Positions 44,188-55,378 of a stretch of DNA of 64,000 nt are shown in pieces. How positions within the stretch are numbered: the first letter of the stretch is position 1; each line of letters begins with the position of its first letter. Source of the stretch: Kocuria tytonis (GTDB taxonomy: Bacteria; Actinomycetota; Actinomycetes; Actinomycetales; Micrococcaceae); assembly GCF_003226895.2 (NCBI RefSeq), contig NZ_PNJG02000001.1, positions 1,178,001-1,242,000 of the forward strand, written 5' to 3'. The notes beneath the pieces are model-generated. The model was given only the letters and a program-made list of their open reading frames with translations. It had not been told where the DNA came from and did not search any database. Made by a program: the position numbers and the translations under genes.

Positions 44188-44994
44188 TCACGCACTCGCG
44201 CGGCGTGCCGGCTCGAGTCCGTCCGCGGGGATCTCCCCGTCCGCCTCCCGCGACGACGCCGCGGCGGCACCCTCCGCGCGGGGGTCCCCCGTGGTGCTGT
44301 GGGCGGCGTCGGGATCCACACCGGCTTCCTCGTACTGGTACTCGATGTGCTCCCGCACGAGCCGCGCCGCGAGCGAGCGGTCCCCCGCCTCGAGGGCCCC
44401 CACGATGGCCCGGTGCTCCGCCCGGATCCGGCTGGACGTGGTGGTCCACAGCGGGACGTGGCCCACCAGCGCCATGGTGTACTCGTAGATCGAGTCCCGC
44501 AGTGCGGTGAACAGTGCGGTGTTCACCGCGTTGCCGCCGGACTTCACCAGGGCGATGTGGAAGCTCACGTAGAGGTCGTGGAACTGCTTCAGCCCCAGGT
44601 CCTCGCGGTCCATCTCCGTCAAGACGGACCTGAGCTCCGGAACGGGGACGTGCTGCGGCTCGGCACTCTGCAGGGCCGTGCTCTCCAGCAGCACGCGCGT
44701 CCGGACGATGTCCCGCAGCGGGTGCTCGGACGTGGCCATGTGCAGCTGCAGTGCGGGCCCCGCGGAGGCGGCCGGTTCCCGTACCAGGATCGGGAGGATG
44801 CTGCGGTGGTGGCCCTCGAAGAGCTTCACGATGCCCTGGGCCTCCAGGATCTTCAGGGCCTCACGCATGGAGTTGCGGGACACCCGGAAGATCGCGGCCA
44901 GATCCTTGTCGGTGGGCAGCCGCTGCCCCAGCACCAGGCGTCCGTCGAACAGCTCGTTCTCGAGCCACTGCAGAACCTCTCGATGCGTCGCCAT
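44188..44994 (-). CDS. FadR/GntR-family regulator with FCD domain
   Basis: 268-aa regulator. The winged HTH spans residues 1-65 (LPTDKDLAAIFRVSRNSMRE, then ALKILEAQGIVKLFEG). An FCD ligand domain covers about 85-225, with metal-ligand positions in FHDLYVSFHIAL, EHRAIVGALEAGD and VREHIEYQY. The last 40 residues are Ala/Glu-rich and carry a GACGACGCCGC word (44252-44262). FCD proteins usually sense carboxylates. The neighbouring glutamate dehydrogenase on the same strand is a possible target, not proven. Confidence 0.88.
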   Translation of the reverse strand: MATHREVLQWLENELFDGRLVLGQRLPTDKDLAAIFRVSRNSMREALKILEAQGIVKLFEGHHRSILPILVREPAASAGPALQLHMATSEHPLRDIVRTRVLLESTALQSAEPQHVPVPELRSVLTEMDREDLGLKQFHDLYVSFHIALVKSGGNAVNTALFTALRDSIYEYTMALVGHVPLWTTTSSRIRAEHRAIVGALEAGDRSLAARLVREHIEYQYEEAGVDPDAAHSTTGDPRAEGAAAASSREADGEIPADGLEPARRASA

Positions 44995-45079
44995 GCTTCC
45001 ACCCTAGACTCGAGGGGTGGCCAACCGCTGGATACCGCGGTCCGACCACCCCTTGAGCCGCGTCATGATCGCGAGGTCC

Positions 45080-47553
<2,474 letters not shown>

Positions 47554-47687
47554 GGGAAACACCTTAGACGCAGCGCCCGCGCCCGCCCCAATCCACTCCC
47601 GTGCCCGCGGTCCGGGCACCACGGGTCCTCAGCCCCGCACCCGCACGACTCCGGCTGTGCCCGGCGGCCTCCGAGGCCCGCCCGCCG

Positions 47688-48899
47688 TCAGTCGTACCAG
47701 GGATCCAGTCCCCAGTGCGGGAAGACCTCCTTGCGGGTGGCCATGATGCTGCGGTCGGTCTCGTCGTTGGGGTCGTAGCCGATCTCCCACGAGCGCCACC
47801 ACAGATCGACGTCGTCCCCCATGAACTCCGGGGGACGCCCGCCGTACTTCTCGCTCATGTACGTGCGCCACTCCTGCGGAACGGGGGTGGTCACCGGCAC
47901 CGGGCGGCCCGAGGCCACCCCCACGAGGTGCGTCCACGAACGCGGAACGGCGTCGTGGCAGTCGTAGCCGCCGCCGCCCGTGGCGAGCCACCGGCCCTCG
48001 CACAGCTGCGCCGCCAGCTCCGACATGGACAGGGCGATCTGACGCTGCCCGTCGACGCTCACCCGCAGGTGGGTCAGCTCGTCCTGGAAGTGCGAGTCGC
48101 AGCCGTGCTGGGACACGATCACCTCGGGACGGAACTCCCGGGCGATCGGCGGGACCACGGCGTCGAACGCGCGCAGCCACTGGGCGTCGTCGGCGCGGGT
48201 GGGCATGGCCACGTTGACGGCGGTGCCCGCGGCCTCCCCCTCGCCGATCTCGTTCGCGAAACCGGAACCGGGGAACAGGGAGAGTCCCGTCTCGTGCAGC
48301 GAGACGGTCATGACGCGGGGGTCGTCGTAGAAGATGGACTGCGTGCCGTCCCCGTGGTGACCGTCCACGTCCACGTACAGCACGCGCTGGACGCCGTTGT
48401 CCAGCAGGTGCTGGATGGCCACCGCGCAGTCGTTGTACACGCAGAACCCCGAGGCCTTCCCCGCCGCGGCGTGGTGCATGCCCCCGCCGAAGTTCACGGC
48501 GTGGACCACCTTCCCGCTGAGCAGGTCCATGGCGCCCTGGTAGCTGCCGCCCACCAGGCGGGCGCTGGACTCGTGGATCCCCTCGTAGCCGGGGGTGTCC
48601 TCCGTGCCCAGACCGCACTCCGGGATCTCCCGCGTGGGGTCCTCGGAGACCGCGTGGACGGACTGCACGTACTCCCTGGTGTGCACGAGCTCCAGGACGC
48701 CGTCGTCCGGGACCTCCGGCACCGTGACCCGGACGTTCTCCGCGGTGTCCAGACCCAGGTTCTGCACCAGGCGCATGGTGGCGTCCAGGCGCGTGGGGCT
48801 CATGGGGTGGTAGTCCCCGAAGTTGTACTTGAGCAGCTCGGGGTCCCAGTAGACGCTGGTCGGGTACAGGGCATCCTCGCCCTCTGTTGCAGAGGTCAC
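47688..48899 (-). CDS. acuC: Acetoin utilization/histone-deacetylase-family protein AcuC
   Basis: Zinc-dependent deacetylase of the arginase/HDAC fold, 403 aa from the GTG at 48899, which has TGGAG upstream. The active-site His pair is GMHHA (142-143); the zinc ligands are in DVDGHHGDG (Asp179, His181), with a further Asp in SQHGCDSHFQDEL. GGGGYD is the C-terminal glycine loop. Actinobacterial AcuC proteins deacetylate acyl-CoA synthetases or other proteins; the substrate here is unknown. It diverges from the potassium-uptake genes. Confidence 0.9.
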   Translation of the reverse strand: MTSATEGEDALYPTSVYWDPELLKYNFGDYHPMSPTRLDATMRLVQNLGLDTAENVRVTVPEVPDDGVLELVHTREYVQSVHAVSEDPTREIPECGLGTEDTPGYEGIHESSARLVGGSYQGAMDLLSGKVVHAVNFGGGMHHAAAGKASGFCVYNDCAVAIQHLLDNGVQRVLYVDVDGHHGDGTQSIFYDDPRVMTVSLHETGLSLFPGSGFANEIGEGEAAGTAVNVAMPTRADDAQWLRAFDAVVPPIAREFRPEVIVSQHGCDSHFQDELTHLRVSVDGQRQIALSMSELAAQLCEGRWLATGGGGYDCHDAVPRSWTHLVGVASGRPVPVTTPVPQEWRTYMSEKYGGRPPEFMGDDVDLWWRSWEIGYDPNDETDRSIMATRKEVFPHWGLDPWYD

Positions 48900-49044
48900 A
48901 ACTCCATTAGACCACTCGGGCGCCCGGGCTGTCGCTGCAGCGCGACCTGACAGGGGATACTGGAGGGCACTGCGTTGGACGGCCCGCTGGTGCGCGGCGC
49001 CCGAGCAGTTCCGAACACACCGTGGAACCCGTGGAGGAGGTGGC

Positions 49045-50493
49045 GTGAGCGAGCTCGAGCAGCCGGATGCCGTGGCGGAGGAGCCCACCTCCCAGACGGC
49101 CCCCGGGGAACCGCTGACCACCGGCGCGGCGCGCCGCATCCGCGACTTCGTCGACCGGATCGCCAACTCCTCACCGGCGCGCCTCGCGGTCATCGTCTTC
49201 GTGATCGTGGACCTGGGGTTCGCCCTGCTGCTGTGGTTGCCCGTCTCCGCCCAGCACGGGCAGGTCACGCACTTCGTGGACGCCGTGTTCACCGCGACCT
49301 CCGCGGTCACCGTGACCGGGCTGACCACGGTCTCCACCGCCGCCCAGTGGTCCCTGTTCGGTCAGGTGGTCATCCTCGTGGCCATCCAGGTGGGCGGTCT
49401 GGGAACCCTGACGCTGACGTCCATCCTGGCCCTGGCCATCGGCCGCAAGCTCGGGCTCAAGTCCAAGCTCATCACGCAGGAGGCGCTGAACATCGGGCGC
49501 CTGGGCGAGGTGGGCTCGCTGCTGCAGATCATCGTGATCACCTCCATCTCCATCGAGGCCGCCCTGGCCGTGGTGCTCTCGGTGGGCTTCCTGGCCGAGG
49601 GCGAGCCCCTCGGCACCGCCCTGTGGCACGGGGTCTTCTACGCGATCTCCAGCTTCAACAACGCCGGGTTCACCCCGCACAGCGACGGGCTGGTCCCGTA
49701 CGACCACGCGGGCGCCACGGCGTGGCTCATCCTGCTGCCCGTGTGCATCGGCGTGATCCTGGGCTCCCTGGGCTTCCCCGTGGTGCTGGTGCTGCGGCAG
49801 GTGGGGTTCCACTTCAACCGGTGGAACCTCAACGCCAAGCTCACCGTGGTCACCACCGGGATCCTGCTGCTGCTCGCCTGGATCCTGTTCCTGGCCGTGG
49901 AGTGGGGCAACCCGCAGACCCTGGGCACCAAGTCCGTGCCCGAGCGGATCTTCCAGGGCTTCTTCGCGTCCGTGATGATGCGCTCGGGCGGCTTCAACCT
50001 GGTGGACATGCCGGACACCTCGCAGGTCACCCTGCTGCTCACGGACGCCATGATGTTCGCCGGGGGCGGCTCGGCGTCCACGGCCGGCGGGATCAAGGTG
50101 ACGACGCTCGCCGTCGTCTTCCTGGCGATCCTCGCGGAGGCGCGCGGCGACCAGTCCGTGATCGCCTTCTTCCGCACCATCCCGGACTCGGTGCTGCGCA
50201 TCGCGATCTCCGTGATCATGATGGGCGCGTCCATGGTGCTGGTGGGCTCGGCCGTGATGGTGGCCGTGACCCACCTGCCACTGGACCACGTGCTGTTCGA
50301 GGTCATCTCCGCCTACGCCACGTGCGGACTGAGCACGGGCGTGTCCGCGGCGTCCCCGGACGCCGGGAAGTACGCACTGTCCCTCATCATGCTCGTGGGC
50401 CGCATCGGGACCAACACCGTGGCCACCGCCCTGGCGCTGCGCTCGCGGCGCCGGCTGTACTCCTACCCGGAAGAGAGGCCGATCATTGGCTAA
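49045..50493 (+). CDS. ktrB: TrkH/KtrB-family potassium uptake channel subunit
   Basis: Membrane K+ (or Na+/K+) translocating subunit, 482 aa, with four pore-loop repeats. The filter-like loops are TSAVTVTGLTT, SSFNNAGFTPH, MRSGGFNLVD and ATCGLSTGVS, each with the conserved Gly. The GTG start has GGAGGAGG. The short pore segments and length suit KtrB-type proteins. It is followed with an 8-bp overlap by the RCK subunit, so the two form a regulated channel complex. Confidence 0.93.
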   Translation: MSELEQPDAVAEEPTSQTAPGEPLTTGAARRIRDFVDRIANSSPARLAVIVFVIVDLGFALLLWLPVSAQHGQVTHFVDAVFTATSAVTVTGLTTVSTAAQWSLFGQVVILVAIQVGGLGTLTLTSILALAIGRKLGLKSKLITQEALNIGRLGEVGSLLQIIVITSISIEAALAVVLSVGFLAEGEPLGTALWHGVFYAISSFNNAGFTPHSDGLVPYDHAGATAWLILLPVCIGVILGSLGFPVVLVLRQVGFHFNRWNLNAKLTVVTTGILLLLAWILFLAVEWGNPQTLGTKSVPERIFQGFFASVMMRSGGFNLVDMPDTSQVTLLLTDAMMFAGGGSASTAGGIKVTTLAVVFLAILAEARGDQSVIAFFRTIPDSVLRIAISVIMMGASMVLVGSAVMVAVTHLPLDHVLFEVISAYATCGLSTGVSAASPDAGKYALSLIMLVGRIGTNTVATALALRSRRRLYSYPEERPIIG

Positions 50494-51154
50494 GAACTCC
50501 TCCCACTCCGCACCCGTCCTGGTCGTGGGACTCGGCCGGTTCGGCGCCGCCACGGCCCTGCAGCTCATCCAGCAGGGCCGGGAGGTGCTGGGCGTGGAAC
50601 GGGACGCCGGGCTGGTGCAGAAGATGTCCGGGCAGCTCACCCACGTGGTGGAGGCCGAGGCCACGGACATGGACGCCCTGCGGCAGATCGGCGCCGCGGA
50701 GTTCTCCTCCGCGGTGGTGGGTGTGGGCACGTCCATCGAGTCCTCGGTGCTGATCACCGCCAACCTGGTGGACCTGGGCATCGACCGGATCTGGGCCAAG
50801 GCCATCTCCCCCGCGCACGGCAAGATCCTCTCGCGCATCGGCGCGCACCACGTGATCTTCCCGGAGGCGGACGCCGGGCGCCGCACCGCACACCTGGTCT
50901 CCGGGCGCCTGCTGGACTACATCGAGTTCGACGACGACTTCGCGATCGTGAAGATGTACCCGCCGCGGGAGACCCAGGGCTTCACACTCGGGGAGTCGGA
51001 CATCCGCTCCAAGTACGGCGTGACAGTGGTGGGCGTGAAGTCCCCCGGCGAGGACTTCACCTACGCCCGCCCGGACACCAGCGTGAGTTCCCGGGACCTG
51101 CTGATCGTCTCCGGCCACGTGGATCTGATCGAGCGCTTCGCGGCCCGGCCGTAG
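50486..51154 (+). CDS. ktrA: TrkA/KtrA-family regulatory (RCK) subunit
   Basis: Cytoplasmic ring-forming regulator of K+ uptake, 222 aa. The N-terminal nucleotide-binding domain begins VLVVGLGRFGAATALQLIQQ, with the GxGxxG loop and the acidic residue in GVERD. A TrkA-C ligand domain covers about residues 135-215. The TTG at 50486 is used because the family start follows it directly and GAGAGG precedes it. It overlaps the channel gene by 8 bp. A hairpin follows. Confidence 0.93.
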   Translation: MAKNSSHSAPVLVVGLGRFGAATALQLIQQGREVLGVERDAGLVQKMSGQLTHVVEAEATDMDALRQIGAAEFSSAVVGVGTSIESSVLITANLVDLGIDRIWAKAISPAHGKILSRIGAHHVIFPEADAGRRTAHLVSGRLLDYIEFDDDFAIVKMYPPRETQGFTLGESDIRSKYGVTVVGVKSPGEDFTYARPDTSVSSRDLLIVSGHVDLIERFAARP

Positions 51155-51160
51155 CCCGGG

Positions 51161-51195
51161 GGACGACGCCGCGGGGTGACCATGCGGCGTCGTCC
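51161..51195. terminator. Bidirectional hairpin made of two inverted GACGACGCCGC words
   Basis: GGACGACGCCGC (51161-51172) pairs with GCGGCGTCGTCC (51184-51195) around an 11-nt loop, between ktrA (stop 51154) and the convergent glutamate-cysteine ligase gene (stop 51227). Confidence 0.75.
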
Positions 51196-51226
51196 GCGGG
51201 GGCGGCGCGGACCGCGGAGGACGGGT

Positions 51227-52318
51227 TCAGCGGCGGGGGTCCGCCGTCATCGCCCCGGTGGCCATGCCCACGACCCCGGCAATGCCCGCGCGGGCGAACG
51301 CACGGCGCTGCCGCAGGGCGCCGTTGCCACGCTCCACGATCCGGCGCACCCCGGCCTCCGCGAACTCGCGGTCGGCCACCGAGGGGTAGTGCCCGCACAC
51401 GCGTTCGAGGATCGTCCCCACGAGCCACTCGCCGGGGACCAGTTCAGCGGTCACGGGGTCCAGGACGCGCCCGCTGAGCCCCCAGCGCGCGGCCTGCCAC
51501 AGCGCGATGTCCAGGTACTCCTGCGTGAACTTCACGGGGGGCGCGGTCTCCACCGCGTAGGACGCCAGCGCCCGGACGAGCAGCGCGATGGCCACGGAGT
51601 CCTGGGCCTCCAGCTGCACGTCGCACGCCCGGATCTCCAGGGTGCCGTGCTTGTGGGACAGCCGGGCCAGCCAGCTGAGGGTGGAGGCGCTCTCCATGAT
51701 GTCGAACGCGCTGAGCACGGCCACGCGCTGGTCGTGGTCCGCGAGGTCCTCGAAGTGCGGGGGAATGTCGTTGGCGATCCAGCGCCGGTAGTGGATGGAG
51801 CGCCAGCTCTCGTAGCCGGACTCCGCGCCCCGCCACAGGGGCGAGTTGGCGCCGAGCGCCACGAGTGCCGGCAGCCAGCCCCGCAGTCCGTTCAGGGCGC
51901 GGACGGCGTCCTCCATGTCGGGGAACCCCAGGTGCACGTGCATCCCGCTGATGTACTGGTCCGCGGCCACCGCCGGGGTGTAGCCCGCGAGCCGCTGGTA
52001 CCGCTCGTTCACGGTGATGTCCGCGGGCTCGGGCCGGATGTCCGGTGCCGCGGCGAGCCCCGCCACGTCCATGCCCATGGCGTCCGTGGCGTCGTGCAGC
52101 GCGGTGCGGAACGTGACGAGCGAGTCCACGGCCCCGGCGGCGTCGTGGAAGATCGGTGAGGTCTCCTCCACCTGGCACGCGAGCCACTCCGGTGTGGCGG
52201 CACCGCCGCCCGCCTCGAGGGAGACCAGCTGCGCGGACTGCTCCGGGGTGGGGCGCGCGGGCAGCTTGTCCCCGCGGTCGATCAGGAGGAACTCCTCCTC
52301 GATGCCGAACGTGGTCAT
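51227..52318 (-). CDS. Glutamate-cysteine ligase family 2 (YbdK-type) carboxylate-amine ligase
   Basis: ATP-dependent carboxylate-amine ligase of the GCS2 family, 363 aa. FGIEEEFLLIDR holds the N-terminal acidic metal ligands. ISGMHVHLGFPD and LEIRACDVQLEAQDSV are family motifs, and SGYESWRSIHYRRW is the aromatic/Arg segment. YbdK shows weak gamma-glutamylcysteine ligase activity in E. coli; the true substrate in actinobacteria, which use mycothiol, is uncertain. It lies 49 bp after proC on the same strand. The C-terminal 30 residues are Arg/Ala-rich. Confidence 0.88.
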   Translation of the reverse strand: MTTFGIEEEFLLIDRGDKLPARPTPEQSAQLVSLEAGGGAATPEWLACQVEETSPIFHDAAGAVDSLVTFRTALHDATDAMGMDVAGLAAAPDIRPEPADITVNERYQRLAGYTPAVAADQYISGMHVHLGFPDMEDAVRALNGLRGWLPALVALGANSPLWRGAESGYESWRSIHYRRWIANDIPPHFEDLADHDQRVAVLSAFDIMESASTLSWLARLSHKHGTLEIRACDVQLEAQDSVAIALLVRALASYAVETAPPVKFTQEYLDIALWQAARWGLSGRVLDPVTAELVPGEWLVGTILERVCGHYPSVADREFAEAGVRRIVERGNGALRQRRAFARAGIAGVVGMATGAMTADPRR

Positions 52319-52367
52319 GGTGCTACCGCCTTGCGTGGTCTCGTGTGGTGGGCGTGGTCGGACGGCG

Positions 52368-53207
52368 TCACTCGCCGCCGTACTCCTGCTCCATCTCGTC
52401 CCCCTTGGCCGCGGAGGCCGCGGCACCCGCGGCGATGATGTCCCGCAGGCCCTTCTCGTCGAACGTGGTGATGGCCTGCTCCGTGGTGCCGCCCGGGCTG
52501 GTCACGGCCCGGCGCAGGGCCGCGGGGTCGGCGTCCTCCGGGCTGAGCAGCACGCCCGCCCCGGAGACCGTCTCCTTGGCGAGCACGCGCGCGGTGTCCG
52601 TGTCCAGGCCCAGCTGCTCGCCCGCGCGCTGCATGGCCTCCGCGAGGTAGAAGACGTACGCGGGGCCCGAGCCGGAGACGCCCGTGACGGCACGGATCAG
52701 GTGCTCCGGGACCTCCACCACGGTGCCCACGGAGGACAGCACGGTCTTCACGACCCCCAGCTGCTCGGCCGTGGTGTGCTCACCCGGGGTCACGGACAGC
52801 ACACCGCGTCCCACGCTCGACGGCGTGTTGGGCATGCACCGCACCACGGGCTGGCCCTCCGGGAGCGCTTTCCGCAGGGCGTCCAGGGCGACGCCAGCGG
52901 CCACGGACACCACCACCGTGTCCGGCTCGAGTGCGGGCGCGATCTCCCGGGCGAGGTCCAGGACGGCGTAGGGCTTCACACCCAGCAGCACGACGTCGGC
53001 ACCGGCCACGGCCTTGCGGTTCGCCTCGGTGTCCTCCTCGCCGGCGAGGACCGTCACACCGGTCTCCCGCCGCAGCTCCGCCGCCGACGACGCCGAACGG
53101 GTCGTCGCGCGCACGTCCGCCGGGTCCGCGCCGCCGGCCAGCACACCCCGCAGGATGGAGCCGTTCATGGAACCGGCTCCCAGGAACGTCAGGGTGGTCT
53201 CGCTCAT
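52368..53207 (-). CDS. proC: Pyrroline-5-carboxylate reductase
   Basis: Last step of proline synthesis, NAD(P)H-dependent; 279 aa. The Rossmann loop is FLGAGSMNGSI (8-18), LLGVKPYAV closes the dinucleotide site, and the C-terminal signature TGVSGSGPAYVFYLAEAMQR plus SPGGTTEQAI is complete. The start is ATG at 53207. Several residues between about 20 and 50 are Ala/Asp-rich. The gene pairs with the downstream YbdK-type ligase. Confidence 0.95.
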   Translation of the reverse strand: MSETTLTFLGAGSMNGSILRGVLAGGADPADVRATTRSASSAAELRRETGVTVLAGEEDTEANRKAVAGADVVLLGVKPYAVLDLAREIAPALEPDTVVVSVAAGVALDALRKALPEGQPVVRCMPNTPSSVGRGVLSVTPGEHTTAEQLGVVKTVLSSVGTVVEVPEHLIRAVTGVSGSGPAYVFYLAEAMQRAGEQLGLDTDTARVLAKETVSGAGVLLSPEDADPAALRRAVTSPGGTTEQAITTFDEKGLRDIIAAGAAASAAKGDEMEQEYGGE

Positions 53208-53384
53208 CGGATCAGTCCTCTCGACCCCGTGGTGGCCCGCATCCGGGGACGGCAGGACGCACGGGTGGTGTGACGGTGGGGAATTCTGCTCTCGACCGTA
53301 CAGCGCACGGGGGCGTTCCCGCGACCGGCCCCGGGCGGTCGTGGACGGCGCACCCGGGGCTCAGGCGGTGCCGACCCGGGGTCC

Positions 53385-53448
53385 CGGGCAGGCACGGGCA
53401 GGCACGGGCAGGCACGGGCAGGCACGGGCAGGCACGGGACACGGTCTC
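53385..53448. repeat. 10-bp tandem repeat (GGCACGGGCA), about 6.4 units
   Basis: Contiguous identical 10-bp units between proC and the isomerase gene (about 300 bp without a gene, 53208-53506), with no spacers. A GACGACGCCGC word (complement) follows at 53461-53471. No coding frame here resembles a known protein. Confidence 0.85.
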
Positions 53449-53506
53449 ACGGCGGGGCGGGCGGCGTCGTCGGCCGTGGCGTTTCTCCTGCGGGGTGCGG
53501 GAGGGG

Positions 53507-54313
53507 TCAGGGGGTGACCGTCATGTGGCGTCGGGCGAAGGCCAGGGACTCGGCCAGCCACTCGTCGCGCTGGTCCGCGTCCTCGGCCTTGCGGGTGGAT
53601 ACCTCCACCCCCACGACGCCCTGCCAGCGCTGATCGCGGAGGTGCTCGAGGGTGGCCGCGACGGGCTGCACGCCGTGGCCCGGCAGGAGGTGCTCGTCCG
53701 CGAGGGTCTCCCCGGAACCGTCCGTGAGGTGCACGTGGCCCAGACGGGAGCCGAGCTCCTTCACGGCCGCCAGGGAGTCCATCTTCGCCGTGGCCGCGTG
53801 GGAGAAGTCCCACGTGACCCACTCGTAGTCCTGGCCCAGCGGGCTGTAGTGCGGCGAGTAGACCACGGCCTCATGCCCCGCCACACGCCACGGGTACATG
53901 TTCTCCACCGAGATCTTGGTGTCCGTCATCCGGGAGATCTCCCGCACGCCGGCCACGAAGTTCCTGGCGTACTTGCGCTGCCACCGGAACGGCGGGTGCG
54001 CCACCACCACCTCGGCGCCCACCTGGTGGGTGAGCTTGGCGGCCATCTGGATCTTGGTCCAGGCCTTGCCCCACACCTGCTGCGTGAACAGCAGCGTGGG
54101 GGCGTGGATCGCGGAGATGGGGATCTGGTGCTTCTGCACGTTGTCCAGCAGCTGGTGGGTCAGCTGGCTCATGCGCTCGTGTGTCACGAGCACCTCCACG
54201 CTGTCGTAGCCCAGCCGCTGCGCGGCCTCGAACGTCTCCGGCACACCCTGCGGGTACAGGGAGCTCGTGGACAGCGCCACGTGCGGGCGGTAGTCGGCAG
54301 GGGTCTCGCTCAT
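53507..54313 (-). CDS. Sugar phosphate isomerase/epimerase-type TIM-barrel protein
   Basis: Xylose-isomerase-like TIM barrel (AP endonuclease 2 superfamily), 268 aa. LYPQGVPETFEAAQRLGYDS opens the barrel. Likely metal ligands are in KISVENMYPWR (Glu), VTWDFSHAAT (Asp, His), LGHVHLTDGSG (His) and VGVEVSTRKAE (Glu). The substrate is unknown. Its start overlaps the ppx stop (ATGA). The ppx-isomerase pairing upstream of proC is conserved in many actinobacteria; a functional link has not been shown to my knowledge. Confidence 0.88.
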   Translation of the reverse strand: MSETPADYRPHVALSTSSLYPQGVPETFEAAQRLGYDSVEVLVTHERMSQLTHQLLDNVQKHQIPISAIHAPTLLFTQQVWGKAWTKIQMAAKLTHQVGAEVVVAHPPFRWQRKYARNFVAGVREISRMTDTKISVENMYPWRVAGHEAVVYSPHYSPLGQDYEWVTWDFSHAATAKMDSLAAVKELGSRLGHVHLTDGSGETLADEHLLPGHGVQPVAATLEHLRDQRWQGVVGVEVSTRKAEDADQRDEWLAESLAFARRHMTVTP

Positions 54314-55290
54314 GAGCTGGTCACCAGGTCCTTGGGGTTGACGGTCGAGCTGGTGGCGTCCCGCACCAGGCGGTCCATGCGCCGCAGGATCAGTCCCTCG
54401 CGCAGCGCCCAGGGGGAGATCTGCACGGTGTCCACCTTCAGCATGTCCATGGCGGTCTCCGCGACGATCGCCCCGGCCACCACCTGCGCGGCACGGTGCT
54501 CGGAGACCCCCGGCAGGTCCGCGCGCTCCGCCACGGACATGGCCTCCATCCGCCGCGTCCACAGCCGCAGGTCCGCCAGGTGCATGAGCCGCTCCACGTA
54601 CGGACCCTGGGCCGACGGCGCCGCCCCGCAGATCCGCGCGAGCGAGCGGAACGTCTTGGACGTGCCCGCCACCAGGTTGGGGTGCCCGCCGCCGGCGATC
54701 CGGTCCGCGGCGGGGCGCAGCGTGGTGCGCACGTGCTTGCGCAGGGCCTTGAACTGGGCGGGGGACGCGACGTCGGACCCCGCCAGGTACCCGCGGTACA
54801 GCCGGCCCGCGCCCAGGGGGACGGAGGTGGCCACCGTGGGCAGGGCATTGGTGCCGATGGCCATCTCGAAGGAGCCACCGCCGATGTCGAGGTCCAGGAT
54901 CCGTCCCGCGCTCCACCCGAACCAGCGGCGCACCGCGGAGAACGTGATGGCCGCCTCCTGGTCCCCGGACAGCTCCGTGAGGGTGACCCCGGAGGCGGAC
55001 TGCACGTGCTCCAGGACCTCCGCACCGTTGGCGGCCTCCCGGATCGCGGAGGTCGCGAACGCCAGCAGGTCCTCCGCGCGGTGGTCCACCGCGAAGTTCC
55101 GGGCATCCACCACGAAGGAGGTCAGCAGATCCCGGCCCTCGTCCGTGATGCGGCCGTCGTCGTCCTGGTAGTCCACCAGCCGCAGCGCCATCTTGTGGGA
55201 CGCGTACGGTTCCGGGCGGGAACCGGGGTAGACGTCCAGCAGCAGCAGGTGCACCGTGTTCGAGCCGACGTCCAGGACGGAGAGGCGCAT
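54310..55290 (-). CDS. ppx: Ppx/GppA exopolyphosphatase-family protein
   Basis: Actin-fold phosphatase acting on polyphosphate or pppGpp; 326 aa, the short single-domain form. RLSVLDVGSNTVHLLLLD is the N-terminal phosphate loop and LDLDIGGGSFEMAIG the second; FATSAIREAAN carries the conserved Arg/Glu. The ATG at 55290 follows AAGGAA; a longer frame is unconvincing. Short forms like this can be polyphosphatases with no pppGpp role; the substrate is open. Confidence 0.92.
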   Translation of the reverse strand: MRLSVLDVGSNTVHLLLLDVYPGSRPEPYASHKMALRLVDYQDDDGRITDEGRDLLTSFVVDARNFAVDHRAEDLLAFATSAIREAANGAEVLEHVQSASGVTLTELSGDQEAAITFSAVRRWFGWSAGRILDLDIGGGSFEMAIGTNALPTVATSVPLGAGRLYRGYLAGSDVASPAQFKALRKHVRTTLRPAADRIAGGGHPNLVAGTSKTFRSLARICGAAPSAQGPYVERLMHLADLRLWTRRMEAMSVAERADLPGVSEHRAAQVVAGAIVAETAMDMLKVDTVQISPWALREGLILRRMDRLVRDATSSTVNPKDLVTSS

Positions 55291-55353
55291 GTGTGTTCCT
55301 TCGTTCGCGGGCGGGGCGGGCTCGTGTCCCACCCCGCGGATTCGCCGGTCGAC

Positions 55354-55371
55354 GACGCCGCTCGCGGCGTC
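55354..55371 (-). terminator. Hairpin after topA, one arm inside a GACGACGCCGC word
   Basis: GACGCCGC and GCGGCGTC flank a TC dinucleotide, 8 bp past the topA stop on the minus strand. The left arm is part of the full 11-mer at 55351-55361. Confidence 0.55.
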
Positions 55372-55378
55372 CCCGGGT

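Noticed and set aside
53385-53448. Possible CRISPR array
   Set aside because: The units are 10 bp and contiguous, with no spacers and no cas genes nearby.
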